The notes: generated from the letters alone by a model not told the origin. A DNA stretch of 26,079 bases from CAYURR01 sp964446745 (GCA_964446745.1 CAYURR010000020.1:1-26079), one strand, 5' to 3'; positions 1-7,613 are shown, counted from the first letter of the stretch. A program made the numbers and translations.

Positions 1-367
1 TCTTGGCTACGCCGGCCGTGTCCAATGTGCCCCTGATGATGTGATAACGCACACCCGGAACATCCCTGACCCTTCCACCGCGTATCAAAACGACGCTGTG
101 CTCCTGAAGATTGTGTCCCTCACCGGGGATATAGCATGTAACCTCCATTTGATTGGAAAGGCGTACACGCGCGACCTTACGAAGAGCCGAGTTTGGCTTT
201 TTAGGCGTTTGCGTCTTTACAGTCGTACAAACACCGCGCTTCTGCGGGCTCGAAATATCCGTGGATATCCCGCGCTTGCTGTTCAGGCCCTTCTGTAACG
301 CCGGCGCTGTGGACTTCTTGGAAACGGATTTACGCTCCTTGCGAACCAATTGATTGAATGTCGGCAT
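1..367 (-). CDS. rpsL: 30S ribosomal protein S12 (3' end outside window)
   Basis: S12 of the ribosomal decoding centre. The reverse strand reads MPTFNQLVRKERKS, then SSPQKRGVCT, TPKKPNSALRK, EGHNLQEHSVVLIRGGR and PGVRYHIIRGTLDTAGVAK, which is unmistakable S12. It is the longer Gram-positive form, with about 13 extra residues relative to E. coli before SSPQKRG. About 122 residues are visible and the last 15 or so lie beyond the left edge. The start at 367 follows an AGGAGG box at a normal distance. Lys56 (E. coli Lys43) is conserved, but residue 101 (E. coli Lys88) is Arg, in GGRVRDVPG; see findings. In related bacteria rpsL is followed by rpsG, fusA and tuf, which would lie to the left of the window. 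It diverges from the ABC exporter genes and is the first gene of its transcription unit here. Confidence 0.98.
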   Translation of the reverse strand, partial: MPTFNQLVRKERKSVSKKSTAPALQKGLNSKRGISTDISSPQKRGVCTTVKTQTPKKPNSALRKVARVRLSNQMEVTCYIPGEGHNLQEHSVVLIRGGRVRDVPGVRYHIIRGTLDTAGVAK

Positions 368-432
368 TCCTGCACCTCCTTGGGTTTTGTTAAAAATTCT
401 TTATTATCTGCCTATAAAAAAACACGAGTATG

Positions 433-461
433 ATTTTAACACTCGTGCCTGAATATGTCAA
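433..461 (-). promoter_or_regulatory. Promoter of rpsL, overlapped by a palindrome
   Basis: On the minus strand there is a perfect -35 TTGACA (461-456), a 17-base spacer and a -10 TAAAAT (438-433), about 60 bases upstream of the rpsL start. The dyad CACGAGT (423-429) / ACTCGTG (441-447) covers the -10 and half of the spacer, so it could be an operator. A run of seven A (416-422) makes the same dyad resemble a minus-strand terminator, but the promoter reading explains it better because most of the dyad would lie upstream of the transcription start. Confidence 0.75.
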
Positions 462-516
462 GGAAACGTTCCGTTTAGTCTTCTATTTATGTGTCCATTG
501 AGACATTCCTTAGTAT

Positions 517-546
517 TTGCTGTATATTACATTCATATGGTATAAT
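517..546 (+). promoter_or_regulatory. Promoter of the ABC exporter genes
   Basis: There is a -35 TTGCTG (517-522), an 18-base spacer and a perfect -10 TATAAT (541-546). The spacer contains TTACATTCA (527-535), which is identical to one half of the operator at 3035-3054 in front of the efflux pump. The ribosome binding site AAGGAG (596-601) lies about 50 bases downstream. Confidence 0.65.
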
Positions 547-607
547 TTCGATGCATGCCCAAGCAATAGTTTGGACGTATAGCGGTCATACATATAAGGA
601 GAATATG

Positions 608-1432
608 ATGTACGAACTGGTTTCAATAAAAAATCTCGGAAAATCGTATTCGAGGAAGAAGATTTTCAATAACATAGATATGAAAATAAGGCGATATGAG
701 CCGATTGTCATCATGGGAGAAAACGGCTGCGGCAAGAGCACGCTGTTAAAGATTATTGCAGGGGTTTTAGATTGCACAGAGGGCGAAATAAAACATACCG
801 ATGATATAAAGATATCGTATATGCCGGATATCTTGCCTCCGGTCCCTTTCAGTATAGAAAAATATCTCATGTTCATGGGAGGTATTCAAGGCCTCTTCAA
901 AAGCGAGATAGATGAATTTATCAATCACCACTTCAGCAAACTCAATATGCCGTTAGATATTAAAGGACAGATGATAAGCGTTTGCTCTAAAGGAACCAAG
1001 CAAAAAATTAACATCATGCAAGCACTTATCACCAAACCTGATTTATTGATACTGGACGAGCCCTTTGCGGGACTTGACGAATTATCTGTAGGTCATTTTA
1101 TCGATATGTTAAACGAGTTGGTATCAAGTGGTGTAGGACTCGTTATTGCCTGCCATGAGAGTATACTGGCTCAGCGTATTACCGATCAAATCTATGTATT
1201 CCACGATCGTCAATGCCATTTGAGAGAGACTATCTTAAGTCACTATTGCATTAAATTCTATGCAGATAATCCTGATATAAACCTTGATACTATAATTGAA
1301 AATTTAATATCCGTTAATACATCCGGGGAATTATTTGAGGCCTTAGTACAAACGCAAAAACTAAAAGAAACCGTTATCTTCATGGTAGATCATGGATATG
1401 AAATACATTCGATAAACTTAAAACAATTCTGA
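608..1432 (+). CDS. ABC transporter ATP-binding protein
   Basis: Nucleotide-binding subunit of an ABC exporter, acting on the cytoplasmic face of the membrane together with the permease that follows. Walker A is GENGCGKST (residues 37-45), Walker B is LLILDEPFAGLD (from 146), and the H-loop is ACHE (His183). The signature motif is degenerate, CSKGTKQ (126-132) in place of LSGGQ. SKG-type signatures occur in some peptide or antibiotic exporter ATPases such as the bacitracin and lantibiotic immunity types. About 90 residues follow the H-loop, with no recognised domain. ATG 608 lies six bases after AAGGAG; ATG 605 is adjacent and also possible. The frame stays open upstream to a GTG at 491, but that has no ribosome binding site and would overlap the promoter. 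The substrate is not deducible. Confidence 0.9.
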   Translation: MYELVSIKNLGKSYSRKKIFNNIDMKIRRYEPIVIMGENGCGKSTLLKIIAGVLDCTEGEIKHTDDIKISYMPDILPPVPFSIEKYLMFMGGIQGLFKSEIDEFINHHFSKLNMPLDIKGQMISVCSKGTKQKINIMQALITKPDLLILDEPFAGLDELSVGHFIDMLNELVSSGVGLVIACHESILAQRITDQIYVFHDRQCHLRETILSHYCIKFYADNPDINLDTIIENLISVNTSGELFEALVQTQKLKETVIFMVDHGYEIHSINLKQF

Positions 1433-1448
1433 AGTCACAGGTGGTAAA

Positions 1449-2168
1449 ATGAAGATTACACTGATAAAGTACAACATAAGCTATTATATCAATTCATTAA
1501 AATTCATTGGCCTGAGCATGATTTATCTCGTGTTCTTATTCATTAATTACCAGTACAAGCGTATAGGCATATGGAGTAACTGCTATATTACAGCCATGGC
1601 TGTATATATTATATCCATTTGCATAGGCAAGAGCTTTGTAAACTGCGAGGACAAGGTTCAGCAGTCAATAACGAAGTTGCATCTAAGAAATGATACCGCT
1701 TTTTATTTGTCAAAATATATTTCGATAGTTATATTTACTATACCGTTTTATTTATTAACGATATTCTATCCGATCATATTAGGTTTTTATACAAGGAGCC
1801 TCCTACCTACCGAGGTTTTAGCTTTTCTTATTGTTCATTTCACATACAGCTTACAGGGTGTCGCTGTCGGCATCTTTTTTAATTCATATATATTTACAGA
1901 TAAAAGCGCGGCTCTACCGATACAGGCACTAATCATTGTTATTACTGCGCTGCCTATATCTCATATGTTTAAATCAAATGTATTAATTACATACGCTGCG
2001 TACCTCTTGCCGCCGGTCAATTTCCTTACAGAGAGGCTATTCGGATTAGATGATGCAGTGTTTATTTTAGACCGGAGTTTTTGGATTTATATTATATATT
2101 CATTGGGATATACATTAATGTTGCTCACCTCTTATATGTTTATTATCAAGAAAAAGTGCAAACGCTAA
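1449..2168 (+). CDS. ABC transporter permease, multi-spanning membrane protein
   Basis: 239-residue hydrophobic protein with about six predicted membrane segments and a basic C-terminal end (IIKKKCKR). Its position 16 bases downstream of the ATPase gene and the layout (short N-terminal cytoplasmic stretch, paired helices, final helix) fit the membrane half of an ABC-2-like exporter. No sequence motif identifies a subfamily, so this assignment rests mainly on topology and context. The ribosome binding site is weak (GGTGG before ATG 1449), consistent with translation coupled to the ATPase gene. No terminator follows. The TetR gene starts about 120 bases downstream with its own promoter. Confidence 0.75.
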   Translation: MKITLIKYNISYYINSLKFIGLSMIYLVFLFINYQYKRIGIWSNCYITAMAVYIISICIGKSFVNCEDKVQQSITKLHLRNDTAFYLSKYISIVIFTIPFYLLTIFYPIILGFYTRSLLPTEVLAFLIVHFTYSLQGVAVGIFFNSYIFTDKSAALPIQALIIVITALPISHMFKSNVLITYAAYLLPPVNFLTERLFGLDDAVFILDRSFWIYIIYSLGYTLMLLTSYMFIIKKKCKR

Positions 2169-2198
2169 TAAATGCATATTAAGCGCGTTCCGTCTATA

Positions 2199-2228
2199 TT
2201 GCATATATTAATATATCTCTGCTATAAT
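2199..2228 (+). promoter_or_regulatory. Promoter of the TetR-family gene
   Basis: There is a -35 TTGCAT (2199-2204), an 18-base spacer and a perfect -10 TATAAT (2223-2228), about 60 bases before the start at 2291. Just downstream, 2232-2247 reads TTCAATGTATGATTCA. This loosely resembles the TGAAT...ATTCA operators further right, with shorter spacing, so autoregulation is possible but weakly supported. Confidence 0.55.
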
Positions 2229-2290
2229 ACTTCAATGTATGATTCAAGCTTATATGTTCAAGCAAATTAAAGAGAAGCAAAAGGTGAATT

Positions 2291-2920
2291 ATGGAAGGCA
2301 CTGCTAAAAAGACACGCACCCCCTCTCAACAAAGGAGTATTGAAAAGAAGAATAAGATCATAGCAGCCGCAAAGGTTTTATTTAATGATAACGGGTATCA
2401 CGGCGTGACCACCTATGATATCGCCAGAGAAGCCGGTGTATCAATCGGCAGCCTGTATTCTTATTTTGCAGATAAAAAGGATGTATTTATCGAGGTAATA
2501 AATCAATGTGATCACGAGTATATCAATATGTTTACGTCCATGACGGAAAAGATCGATATTCTAAATCCCGATAAAAGGACATTGATTTCCGAAGTCATTG
2601 ACGCTCTTTTTAAGTCCCTCAATTTTTACGGCAATCTGTTTGTGGAGTATTTGACAAATGTCAATCCCGCCTCATCCTTGGCCCTATCTCATCATGATGA
2701 ATCATGTGTAATAAGAAACACCATCTATAGATTTCTTGATCATGTATTTACGATATTAGATACAGAGATAAAGGTAAAAGACCGCCAAGCAGGCATATTT
2801 ATGATATTTAACATAGGTCATGCGGTATCCGAGGCCATCGTACTAAAGGCCACGGAACTTGATGCAGAAGCCTTGAAGAGCGAGCTGGTTGAGCTAATAT
2901 ATAAGTACGTGTTCCTATAA
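2291..2920 (+). CDS. TetR/AcrR-family transcriptional regulator
   Basis: 209-residue DNA-binding regulator. The N-terminal helix-turn-helix domain spans about residues 15-62, with the typical pattern KIIAAAKVLFNDNGYHGVTT, DIAREAGVSIGSLYSYFADK, KDVFIEV. The C-terminal two thirds is a helical ligand-binding and dimerisation domain, which diverges too far between members to predict a ligand. It lies between the ABC exporter and the MFP/RND pump, all on the same strand, which is the usual arrangement for a local repressor of drug efflux. The paired inverted repeats around the pump promoter (2977-2996 and 3035-3054) are its likely operators. The start at 2291 is preceded by AAGGTG. A strong terminator directly follows. 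Confidence 0.93.
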   Translation: MEGTAKKTRTPSQQRSIEKKNKIIAAAKVLFNDNGYHGVTTYDIAREAGVSIGSLYSYFADKKDVFIEVINQCDHEYINMFTSMTEKIDILNPDKRTLISEVIDALFKSLNFYGNLFVEYLTNVNPASSLALSHHDESCVIRNTIYRFLDHVFTILDTEIKVKDRQAGIFMIFNIGHAVSEAIVLKATELDAEALKSELVELIYKYVFL

Positions 2921-2936
2921 AAGCGATACAGAGTAG

Positions 2937-2965
2937 AAAAGAAGGGCTATAGCCCTTCTTTTTTT
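2937..2965 (+). terminator. Rho-independent terminator after the TetR gene
   Basis: Perfect self-complementary stem AGAAGGGCTA/TAGCCCTTCT (2940-2959), extended by A:T pairs and running into seven T (2959-2965). It separates TetR transcription from the pump promoter. Confidence 0.9.
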
Positions 2966-2976
2966 GTGAGTATATA

Positions 2977-2996
2977 TGAATATATCCTCACATTCA
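2977..2996. promoter_or_regulatory. Operator 1 of the efflux promoter (TetR-type site)
   Basis: TGAATATATCCTCACATTCA has inverted ends TGAAT/ATTCA and matches operator 2 (3035-3054) at 17 of 20 positions. It lies just upstream of the -35 element of the pump promoter. Binding by the adjacent TetR protein is inferred. Confidence 0.7.
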
Positions 2997-3004
2997 TTTT
3001 TCTA

Positions 3005-3033
3005 TAGACAGTTTCCGTATAGTCTGCTAAAAT
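3005..3033 (+). promoter_or_regulatory. Promoter of the MFP-RND efflux genes
   Basis: There is a -35 TAGACA (3005-3010), a 17-base spacer and a -10 TAAAAT (3028-3033). The two TGAAT...ATTCA repeats lie on either side of it. The second begins two bases after the -10 and so covers the likely transcription start. Confidence 0.75.
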
Positions 3034-3034
3034 A

Positions 3035-3054
3035 TGAATATATATTTACATTCA
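3035..3054. promoter_or_regulatory. Operator 2 of the efflux promoter (TetR-type site)
   Basis: TGAATATATATTTACATTCA overlaps the expected transcription start of the pump genes and ends 20 bases before the start codon. It is a near copy of 2977-2996, with centres 58 bases apart. Its right half TTACATTCA recurs at 527-535 in the ABC exporter promoter. Confidence 0.75.
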
Positions 3055-3073
3055 CAAACTTAGGAGGCAGATT

Positions 3074-4447
3074 ATGAAAATATTTATGATCTTATTTTGT
3101 CTGGCATTAATTACCGGCTGTGCAAAGGTCGAGGGGGCAATGTCCGAAGAGAGGGTAGTGGCAGTTGTAACGCAAGAAGCAGAACATTCCGAGCAAGAGT
3201 TGCTTCTTAGTTACTCCGGTGTAGCGGATTATGAGGAAAAGCTTAATTACAGCTTTAAAACTACAGACAGACTCGCGGAGTTATTTGTTATAGAGGGGCA
3301 AAGGGTAAACAAGGGCGATATTCTAGCCAGGATCAACACGGATGATCTGATGCTAACAGCTACATATTTGGAAAGCCAAGTAAGTTCGGCTTCTGCCGGT
3401 ATAGACAATGCTCTTGCTCAAATCAAGTCTGCAGAGATAGCCGCCGAAATAGCTAACGAAAACAGAAAGGCTCTGGAAGCCCAAAATGACAAGGCATTAA
3501 ACGGTGCAACCGATGAAAGTATAAATAGGGCTGCCTCGGATGTCGAATTGGCTAAGAAGGTCTATGATAAATCAAAGGAAACCTATGATAATATCAGCAT
3601 TTTGTACAGTGCCGGGGCTCTATCAAAAAATGAGTTTGAGCAGGCAGAGATCAAGTTAAAGGAAGCGGACTCAAACTACTTTAAGGCGACCGAGGGTTTA
3701 AAAGAAATCAAGAACGGAACTCGTAAGGAAGATATTGACGCTACAAAGGCTCAACTTGAGGCGGCAACCTTACAATACAAAAACACTCTCAATCTAAAGG
3801 AGCAGGCCAAGGCCTTATTAACAGACGCAATGGCCAAGCGTGATTCGGCTTTGGCCCAGCTTGAACGCCAGAAAAATTTACTGGAGGACGGGGTTTTATA
3901 TGCCGAACAGGACGGTTATGTTTTAAAAACCCCGTTTAAAGTATCCGAGATTGTGCCGGCTGGCAGCCCTGTTGTCATCACCCGCAACGAGAAATGCGTA
4001 GTCAAAATAGGTGTAACCGCCGAGGATTTGGGAAAAATCAATCTCGGTGACAGTGCTGTGATAAAAACAAACGATACAAGTGCCGACGGATATGTCTGTG
4101 ACATCTCCGAATTGATCGATCTGGACACACGAACCTATGAGGTTGAAATAGAACCCTCTAAATCTTTAAAAATCGGAACATTGGTGGATGTGGAAATAAA
4201 GAGCGGAAAGACCGGCGGCATATGGGTACCCATCAGTGCGATACGCTCGGACGGAGAAGATTATTTATTTATAGATAATAACGGCTTAGCAGAGAAGCGA
4301 TATATCACCTTAGCAGAGGGCGGTGACAATCTTATAAGGGTAGAAGGCATCAACCCCGGTGAAAGCATTATATTAAAGGGCTCCTCCAACATCTCCGAAG
4401 GAACAAAAATCAAGGCAAGCCATGCAGAAGGAGAACAGGATGAATAA
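3074..4447 (+). CDS. RND efflux periplasmic-adaptor type protein (HlyD/MFP family), lipoprotein
   Basis: 457-residue membrane fusion protein that would pair with the RND pump encoded next. The N-terminus is a lipoprotein signal, MKIFMILFCLALITGCAKVE, with lipobox ITGC and lipidated Cys16. A first barrel/lipoyl half follows (VIEGQRVNKGDILARINTDDL). A long Ala/Glu/Lys-rich helical hairpin spans about residues 85-270, then comes the second lipoyl half (EQDGYVLKTPFKVSEIVPAG), a beta-barrel, and a membrane-proximal domain ending near SEGTKIKA. The AGGAGG box before ATG 3074 is very good. The 3' end overlaps the pump gene by eight bases. In a cell with one membrane the adaptor would be anchored on the outer face of the cytoplasmic membrane, and no outer-membrane channel gene is present. 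Confidence 0.92.
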   Translation: MKIFMILFCLALITGCAKVEGAMSEERVVAVVTQEAEHSEQELLLSYSGVADYEEKLNYSFKTTDRLAELFVIEGQRVNKGDILARINTDDLMLTATYLESQVSSASAGIDNALAQIKSAEIAAEIANENRKALEAQNDKALNGATDESINRAASDVELAKKVYDKSKETYDNISILYSAGALSKNEFEQAEIKLKEADSNYFKATEGLKEIKNGTRKEDIDATKAQLEAATLQYKNTLNLKEQAKALLTDAMAKRDSALAQLERQKNLLEDGVLYAEQDGYVLKTPFKVSEIVPAGSPVVITRNEKCVVKIGVTAEDLGKINLGDSAVIKTNDTSADGYVCDISELIDLDTRTYEVEIEPSKSLKIGTLVDVEIKSGKTGGIWVPISAIRSDGEDYLFIDNNGLAEKRYITLAEGGDNLIRVEGINPGESIILKGSSNISEGTKIKASHAEGEQDE

Positions 4448-7400
4448 GTTTATATTATTATTGGTTGAAAATAGGCGTTTTACCCTGTTTATATTTGCTA
4501 TCTTAGTTCTTGTAGGCTTAGCCTCTTATATTTTGCTGCCCAGACAGGAGTTTCCGGACAGTTCTTTAGCAGGCAGCACAATACTTACGATATATCCCGG
4601 CGCGAGCGCAAAGGACGTCCACGACCTGGTCAGCAATAAGATAGAAGAACGGCTAAAGGAAATAGACGGTTATGATTACTCAAACTCGGTATCAAAGGAT
4701 TCCGTCTCATTTGTATTAGTTGAGTTTGACTTGGACACCGATGAAGATATTGCTATGCAGCAAGTCAGAAACAAAATTGCGGATCTGAAGGATGAATTAC
4801 CGGACAACGCATTTGTCAGTAATATCAACACCGATGTCATGGAAACAGGCTCTATCTTGTTGAGCCTTTCCGGCGAAAACTACACAAATACACAATTAAA
4901 TGACTACGCAAAGAATATAAAGGAAAAGCTGCTTCGTATCGACGGGGTAAAAAAGATCAACATTGACGGAGAGTTAAAGAAGGAAGTAAAGGTAACGGTC
5001 GACATCGATAAGCTAAATAATATGAGCCTAAGCATGAACGATATATATAACGTGCTAAAGGCCCAAAATATATCCATGCCCCAGGGAAATGTCCATGTCG
5101 CCGGCGAAAAGATACGGATCAGTACAAACGGTACATATGAAAGCGTGGAGGACATACGAAACACCATCGTCAGTGTTTCCAAGGAAACAGGTGTCGTTAC
5201 CAAGCTATCAGACATAGCCGATATCAACATCGGTTATGTAGAAGATACACCAAATTATGGATCGAACGGATCAAATGCAGTCTTTATATCTGTATATATC
5301 AAAAACAATATAAACGGAATAACAGTCGGCAAGCAAATAACGAATCAGCTCGATGCATTAAAGGCAGGTTTTCCAGTCGGGCTTGAGCTGGATAATATAT
5401 TTTTCGGACCCGATGACATAAATAAATCATTGAACAATTTTTTAAACAACTTCTATCAGGGCATTGCTCTCGTTGTAATCGTTATGTTAATAGGCATCGG
5501 CTTACGCAATGCATTAACAATATCCCTGTCGATACCTATTACGATATTCTGCACCTTTATTATCATGTATGTGTTTAATATAAAGATAGATCAGATGTCA
5601 CTGGTGGGTTTAATCATCGGCGTAGGTGCAATTGTTGATAACTCCGTTGTAGTAGGAGATGCCATACAAAACAGCATCAATAACGGAGATGGCATAAAAA
5701 AGGCCGCCATAAAAGGATCTCAGCTATCGGCCATTGCCGTACTGACCGCAACCATCACCACAGTCTTGTCCTTCTTTCCGCTAACACGCATTGAAGGTGT
5801 TGTAGGGCATTTTATCGGTCCTATTTCTATTGTATTTATCATCACGATCATCATGTCATATATTGTTGCGATGTTTTTAATCCCGTCTGTGGCTTCATTG
5901 GTATTTAAAAGCAGTAAAAAACCTAATGCAGATGAAAAATTTATCACAAGGATTATTAATGTATTTGATGTTGCATTCAAGTATAAAAAGAGCATTATGT
6001 GTGCAATAGTATTTATTTTTGTAGTCGTAACAGTATTTCTGGTCCCAAAGGTTGAGTTTTTTCCATATGCAGACAAGGACTTCTTTTTGATCGACATAAA
6101 CACAGAAAAGAAAGGTGATTTGGCGGAAACCGAGACCTTGGTCAGCAAAACCATGGCTTTATTGAATACAGAGTCAGAGGCGGTTGATATTTATTCGGCT
6201 GCAGGTGCCGGTTTACCGAAATTCTTTGTCACCGCTATACCCAAAAGCGAATCCGCAGATACCGCACAGTTGTTTTATAGATTTGCATTATCAAAGGGCG
6301 ATAAATTTAAAAACCACGCAGATTATCAAGCCTATTTGCAACGAAGACTCACCGAGAGCATTGCCGGTGCCAAATTTGAGGTAGTCAGGCTGGCTTTATC
6401 AATCCCGGGTGCAGAAATAGAGATCAGGCTCTCCGGCGACGATATCGAAACGTTAAAGCAAGCAAGAAATCAACTCAAATCAGAAATGAGCACGCTCAAA
6501 GGCTTAACAAATCTGGATGACAACATGGGTGATGATACCTATCATTATCAAGTAACGATAAACGACAGCAAGGCTATGCAGATGGGTTTTACAAAATATG
6601 ATATACAACAGCAGATTTATCTGGCTATGAGAGGGGCTGTACCGGGGGTTTTTAGTAAGGACGCGAAAGAGTTCGACATGATGCTTAAAAGCAATATAAC
6701 CTCTGTCAGCGAGCTAGAAAAATTGAGGGTAAAATCCTCCATGACAGGTAATAAGGTCTTATTAAAGGAAATCGCTAAAATAGAGCAGGTCTTGGACACC
6801 AACGTAATCAACACCTACAAAAACAAAAAGACTGTCACAATTACAGCCAATTCCTTACCGGGCTATAGCGCTACAGACTTGACCAATGAAATCGATAAAA
6901 GCATACTGTCAAAATTAGATTTAAACGGCATAGAGGTGAGCTTTGACGGCGAGCGCGCCAATATAATAAAATATTTTAGCAATGCCCTTACCCTCGCACT
7001 TGTGTCTATTCTTTTAATTTATATAGTTTTATGCCTTCAGTTCAAATCCTTCGTTTTACCGCTGATTATTATTTTTACGATACCCTTAGCAGTAATGGGA
7101 TCATTGACCGGTCTATACATAATGGGCAACCCCCTATCGCTGACAGCACTTTTCGGCATCATAGCCCTTAGCGGTATTGTAGTTAATAACGGTATATTAT
7201 TGATAGAATACATACTTATCGCCAGACAAGAGGGTGAAAGCGTTGCAAGAGCCTGCAGGCAATCCGTAGCGAGAAGGATAAAACCCATCATGCTGACTGC
7301 CATAACTACTATATTAGGCTTTGCACCATTAGCATTTTCAAACAATTCATTGTTTTCCCCGATGGCTATCGCATTAATGGGCGGATTGATTTTTTCAACC

Positions 7401-7463
7401 TTTACAACGATTTTCGTTATTCCGATTTTGTATTCGATGTTTGCAAAGGAAAGCAAAGTATAA
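4440..7463 (+). CDS. RND-family efflux transporter permease (AcrB-like)
   Basis: 1007-residue pump of the resistance-nodulation-division superfamily. It has the duplicated layout: an N-terminal helix, a large extracytoplasmic loop starting LPRQEFPDSSLAGSTILTIYPGAS, a TM2-6 bundle, a second N-terminal-like helix near residue 520 (KKSIMCAIVFIFVVVTVFLV), a second loop, and a TM8-12 bundle ending MFAKESKV. The TM4 motif is GAIVDNSVVVGD: Asp400 matches AcrB Asp407, while Asn401 sits at Asp408. In TM10 the Lys940 position is Asn916 (GIVVNNGILL). R..K.IMLT in the 11th segment matches AcrB Arg971/Thr978. ATG 4440 lies six bases after AAGGAG and overlaps the adaptor stop; ATG 4422 lacks a ribosome binding site. 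Export of hydrophobic compounds is likely, but the substrate is unknown. Confidence 0.95.
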   Translation: MNKFILLLVENRRFTLFIFAILVLVGLASYILLPRQEFPDSSLAGSTILTIYPGASAKDVHDLVSNKIEERLKEIDGYDYSNSVSKDSVSFVLVEFDLDTDEDIAMQQVRNKIADLKDELPDNAFVSNINTDVMETGSILLSLSGENYTNTQLNDYAKNIKEKLLRIDGVKKINIDGELKKEVKVTVDIDKLNNMSLSMNDIYNVLKAQNISMPQGNVHVAGEKIRISTNGTYESVEDIRNTIVSVSKETGVVTKLSDIADINIGYVEDTPNYGSNGSNAVFISVYIKNNINGITVGKQITNQLDALKAGFPVGLELDNIFFGPDDINKSLNNFLNNFYQGIALVVIVMLIGIGLRNALTISLSIPITIFCTFIIMYVFNIKIDQMSLVGLIIGVGAIVDNSVVVGDAIQNSINNGDGIKKAAIKGSQLSAIAVLTATITTVLSFFPLTRIEGVVGHFIGPISIVFIITIIMSYIVAMFLIPSVASLVFKSSKKPNADEKFITRIINVFDVAFKYKKSIMCAIVFIFVVVTVFLVPKVEFFPYADKDFFLIDINTEKKGDLAETETLVSKTMALLNTESEAVDIYSAAGAGLPKFFVTAIPKSESADTAQLFYRFALSKGDKFKNHADYQAYLQRRLTESIAGAKFEVVRLALSIPGAEIEIRLSGDDIETLKQARNQLKSEMSTLKGLTNLDDNMGDDTYHYQVTINDSKAMQMGFTKYDIQQQIYLAMRGAVPGVFSKDAKEFDMMLKSNITSVSELEKLRVKSSMTGNKVLLKEIAKIEQVLDTNVINTYKNKKTVTITANSLPGYSATDLTNEIDKSILSKLDLNGIEVSFDGERANIIKYFSNALTLALVSILLIYIVLCLQFKSFVLPLIIIFTIPLAVMGSLTGLYIMGNPLSLTALFGIIALSGIVVNNGILLIEYILIARQEGESVARACRQSVARRIKPIMLTAITTILGFAPLAFSNNSLFSPMAIALMGGLIFSTFTTIFVIPILYSMFAKESKV

Positions 7464-7475
7464 ATTAACGAAGCG

Positions 7476-7522
7476 AAAAAGACCTGTACAAACCGTTTAT
7501 ACGGAATGTACAGGTCTTTTTT
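7476..7522 (+). terminator. Rho-independent terminator after the RND pump
   Basis: Stem AAAAGACCTGTACA/TGTACAGGTCTTTT, with a 16-base loop that itself contains CCGT/ACGG, followed by a T run. The A-rich left side also gives a T run on the other strand, so it could work in both directions. Confidence 0.92.
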
Positions 7523-7525
7523 AAA

Positions 7526-7543
7526 ATCACACTTTAGTGTGAT
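7526..7543. promoter_or_regulatory. Inverted repeat upstream of the LuxR-type regulator gene
   Basis: ATCACACTTTAGTGTGAT is an 8-base perfect dyad with a two-base centre. It sits about 20 bases upstream of a TATAAT (7566-7571) and would touch the -35 area, where only a weak TGGTAG (7543-7548) is seen. It could be an operator, or an activator site making up for the weak -35. The bound protein is unknown. Confidence 0.45.
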
Positions 7544-7613
7544 GGTAGAGTCTTCATTAATATTATATAATTTTTCCTAAGAGTTTGTTCAGGACTGAGA
7601 GGCAGGTGCGATT

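Noticed and set aside
416..447. Minus-strand terminator or attenuator in front of rpsL
   Set aside because: The hairpin plus T run is real, but a TTGACA-17-TAAAAT promoter overlaps it, so most of the left arm would not be transcribed. Retained only as a possible operator.
491..607. A longer start (GTG 491) for the ABC ATPase giving 39 extra residues
   Set aside because: It has no ribosome binding site and overlaps the promoter; the extension has no similarity to ABC N-termini, while AAGGAG precedes ATG 605/608.
5720..6154. Minus-strand reading frame inside the RND pump
   Set aside because: It is a shadow of hydrophobic codons in the pump gene; no start signal and no similarity are recognised.
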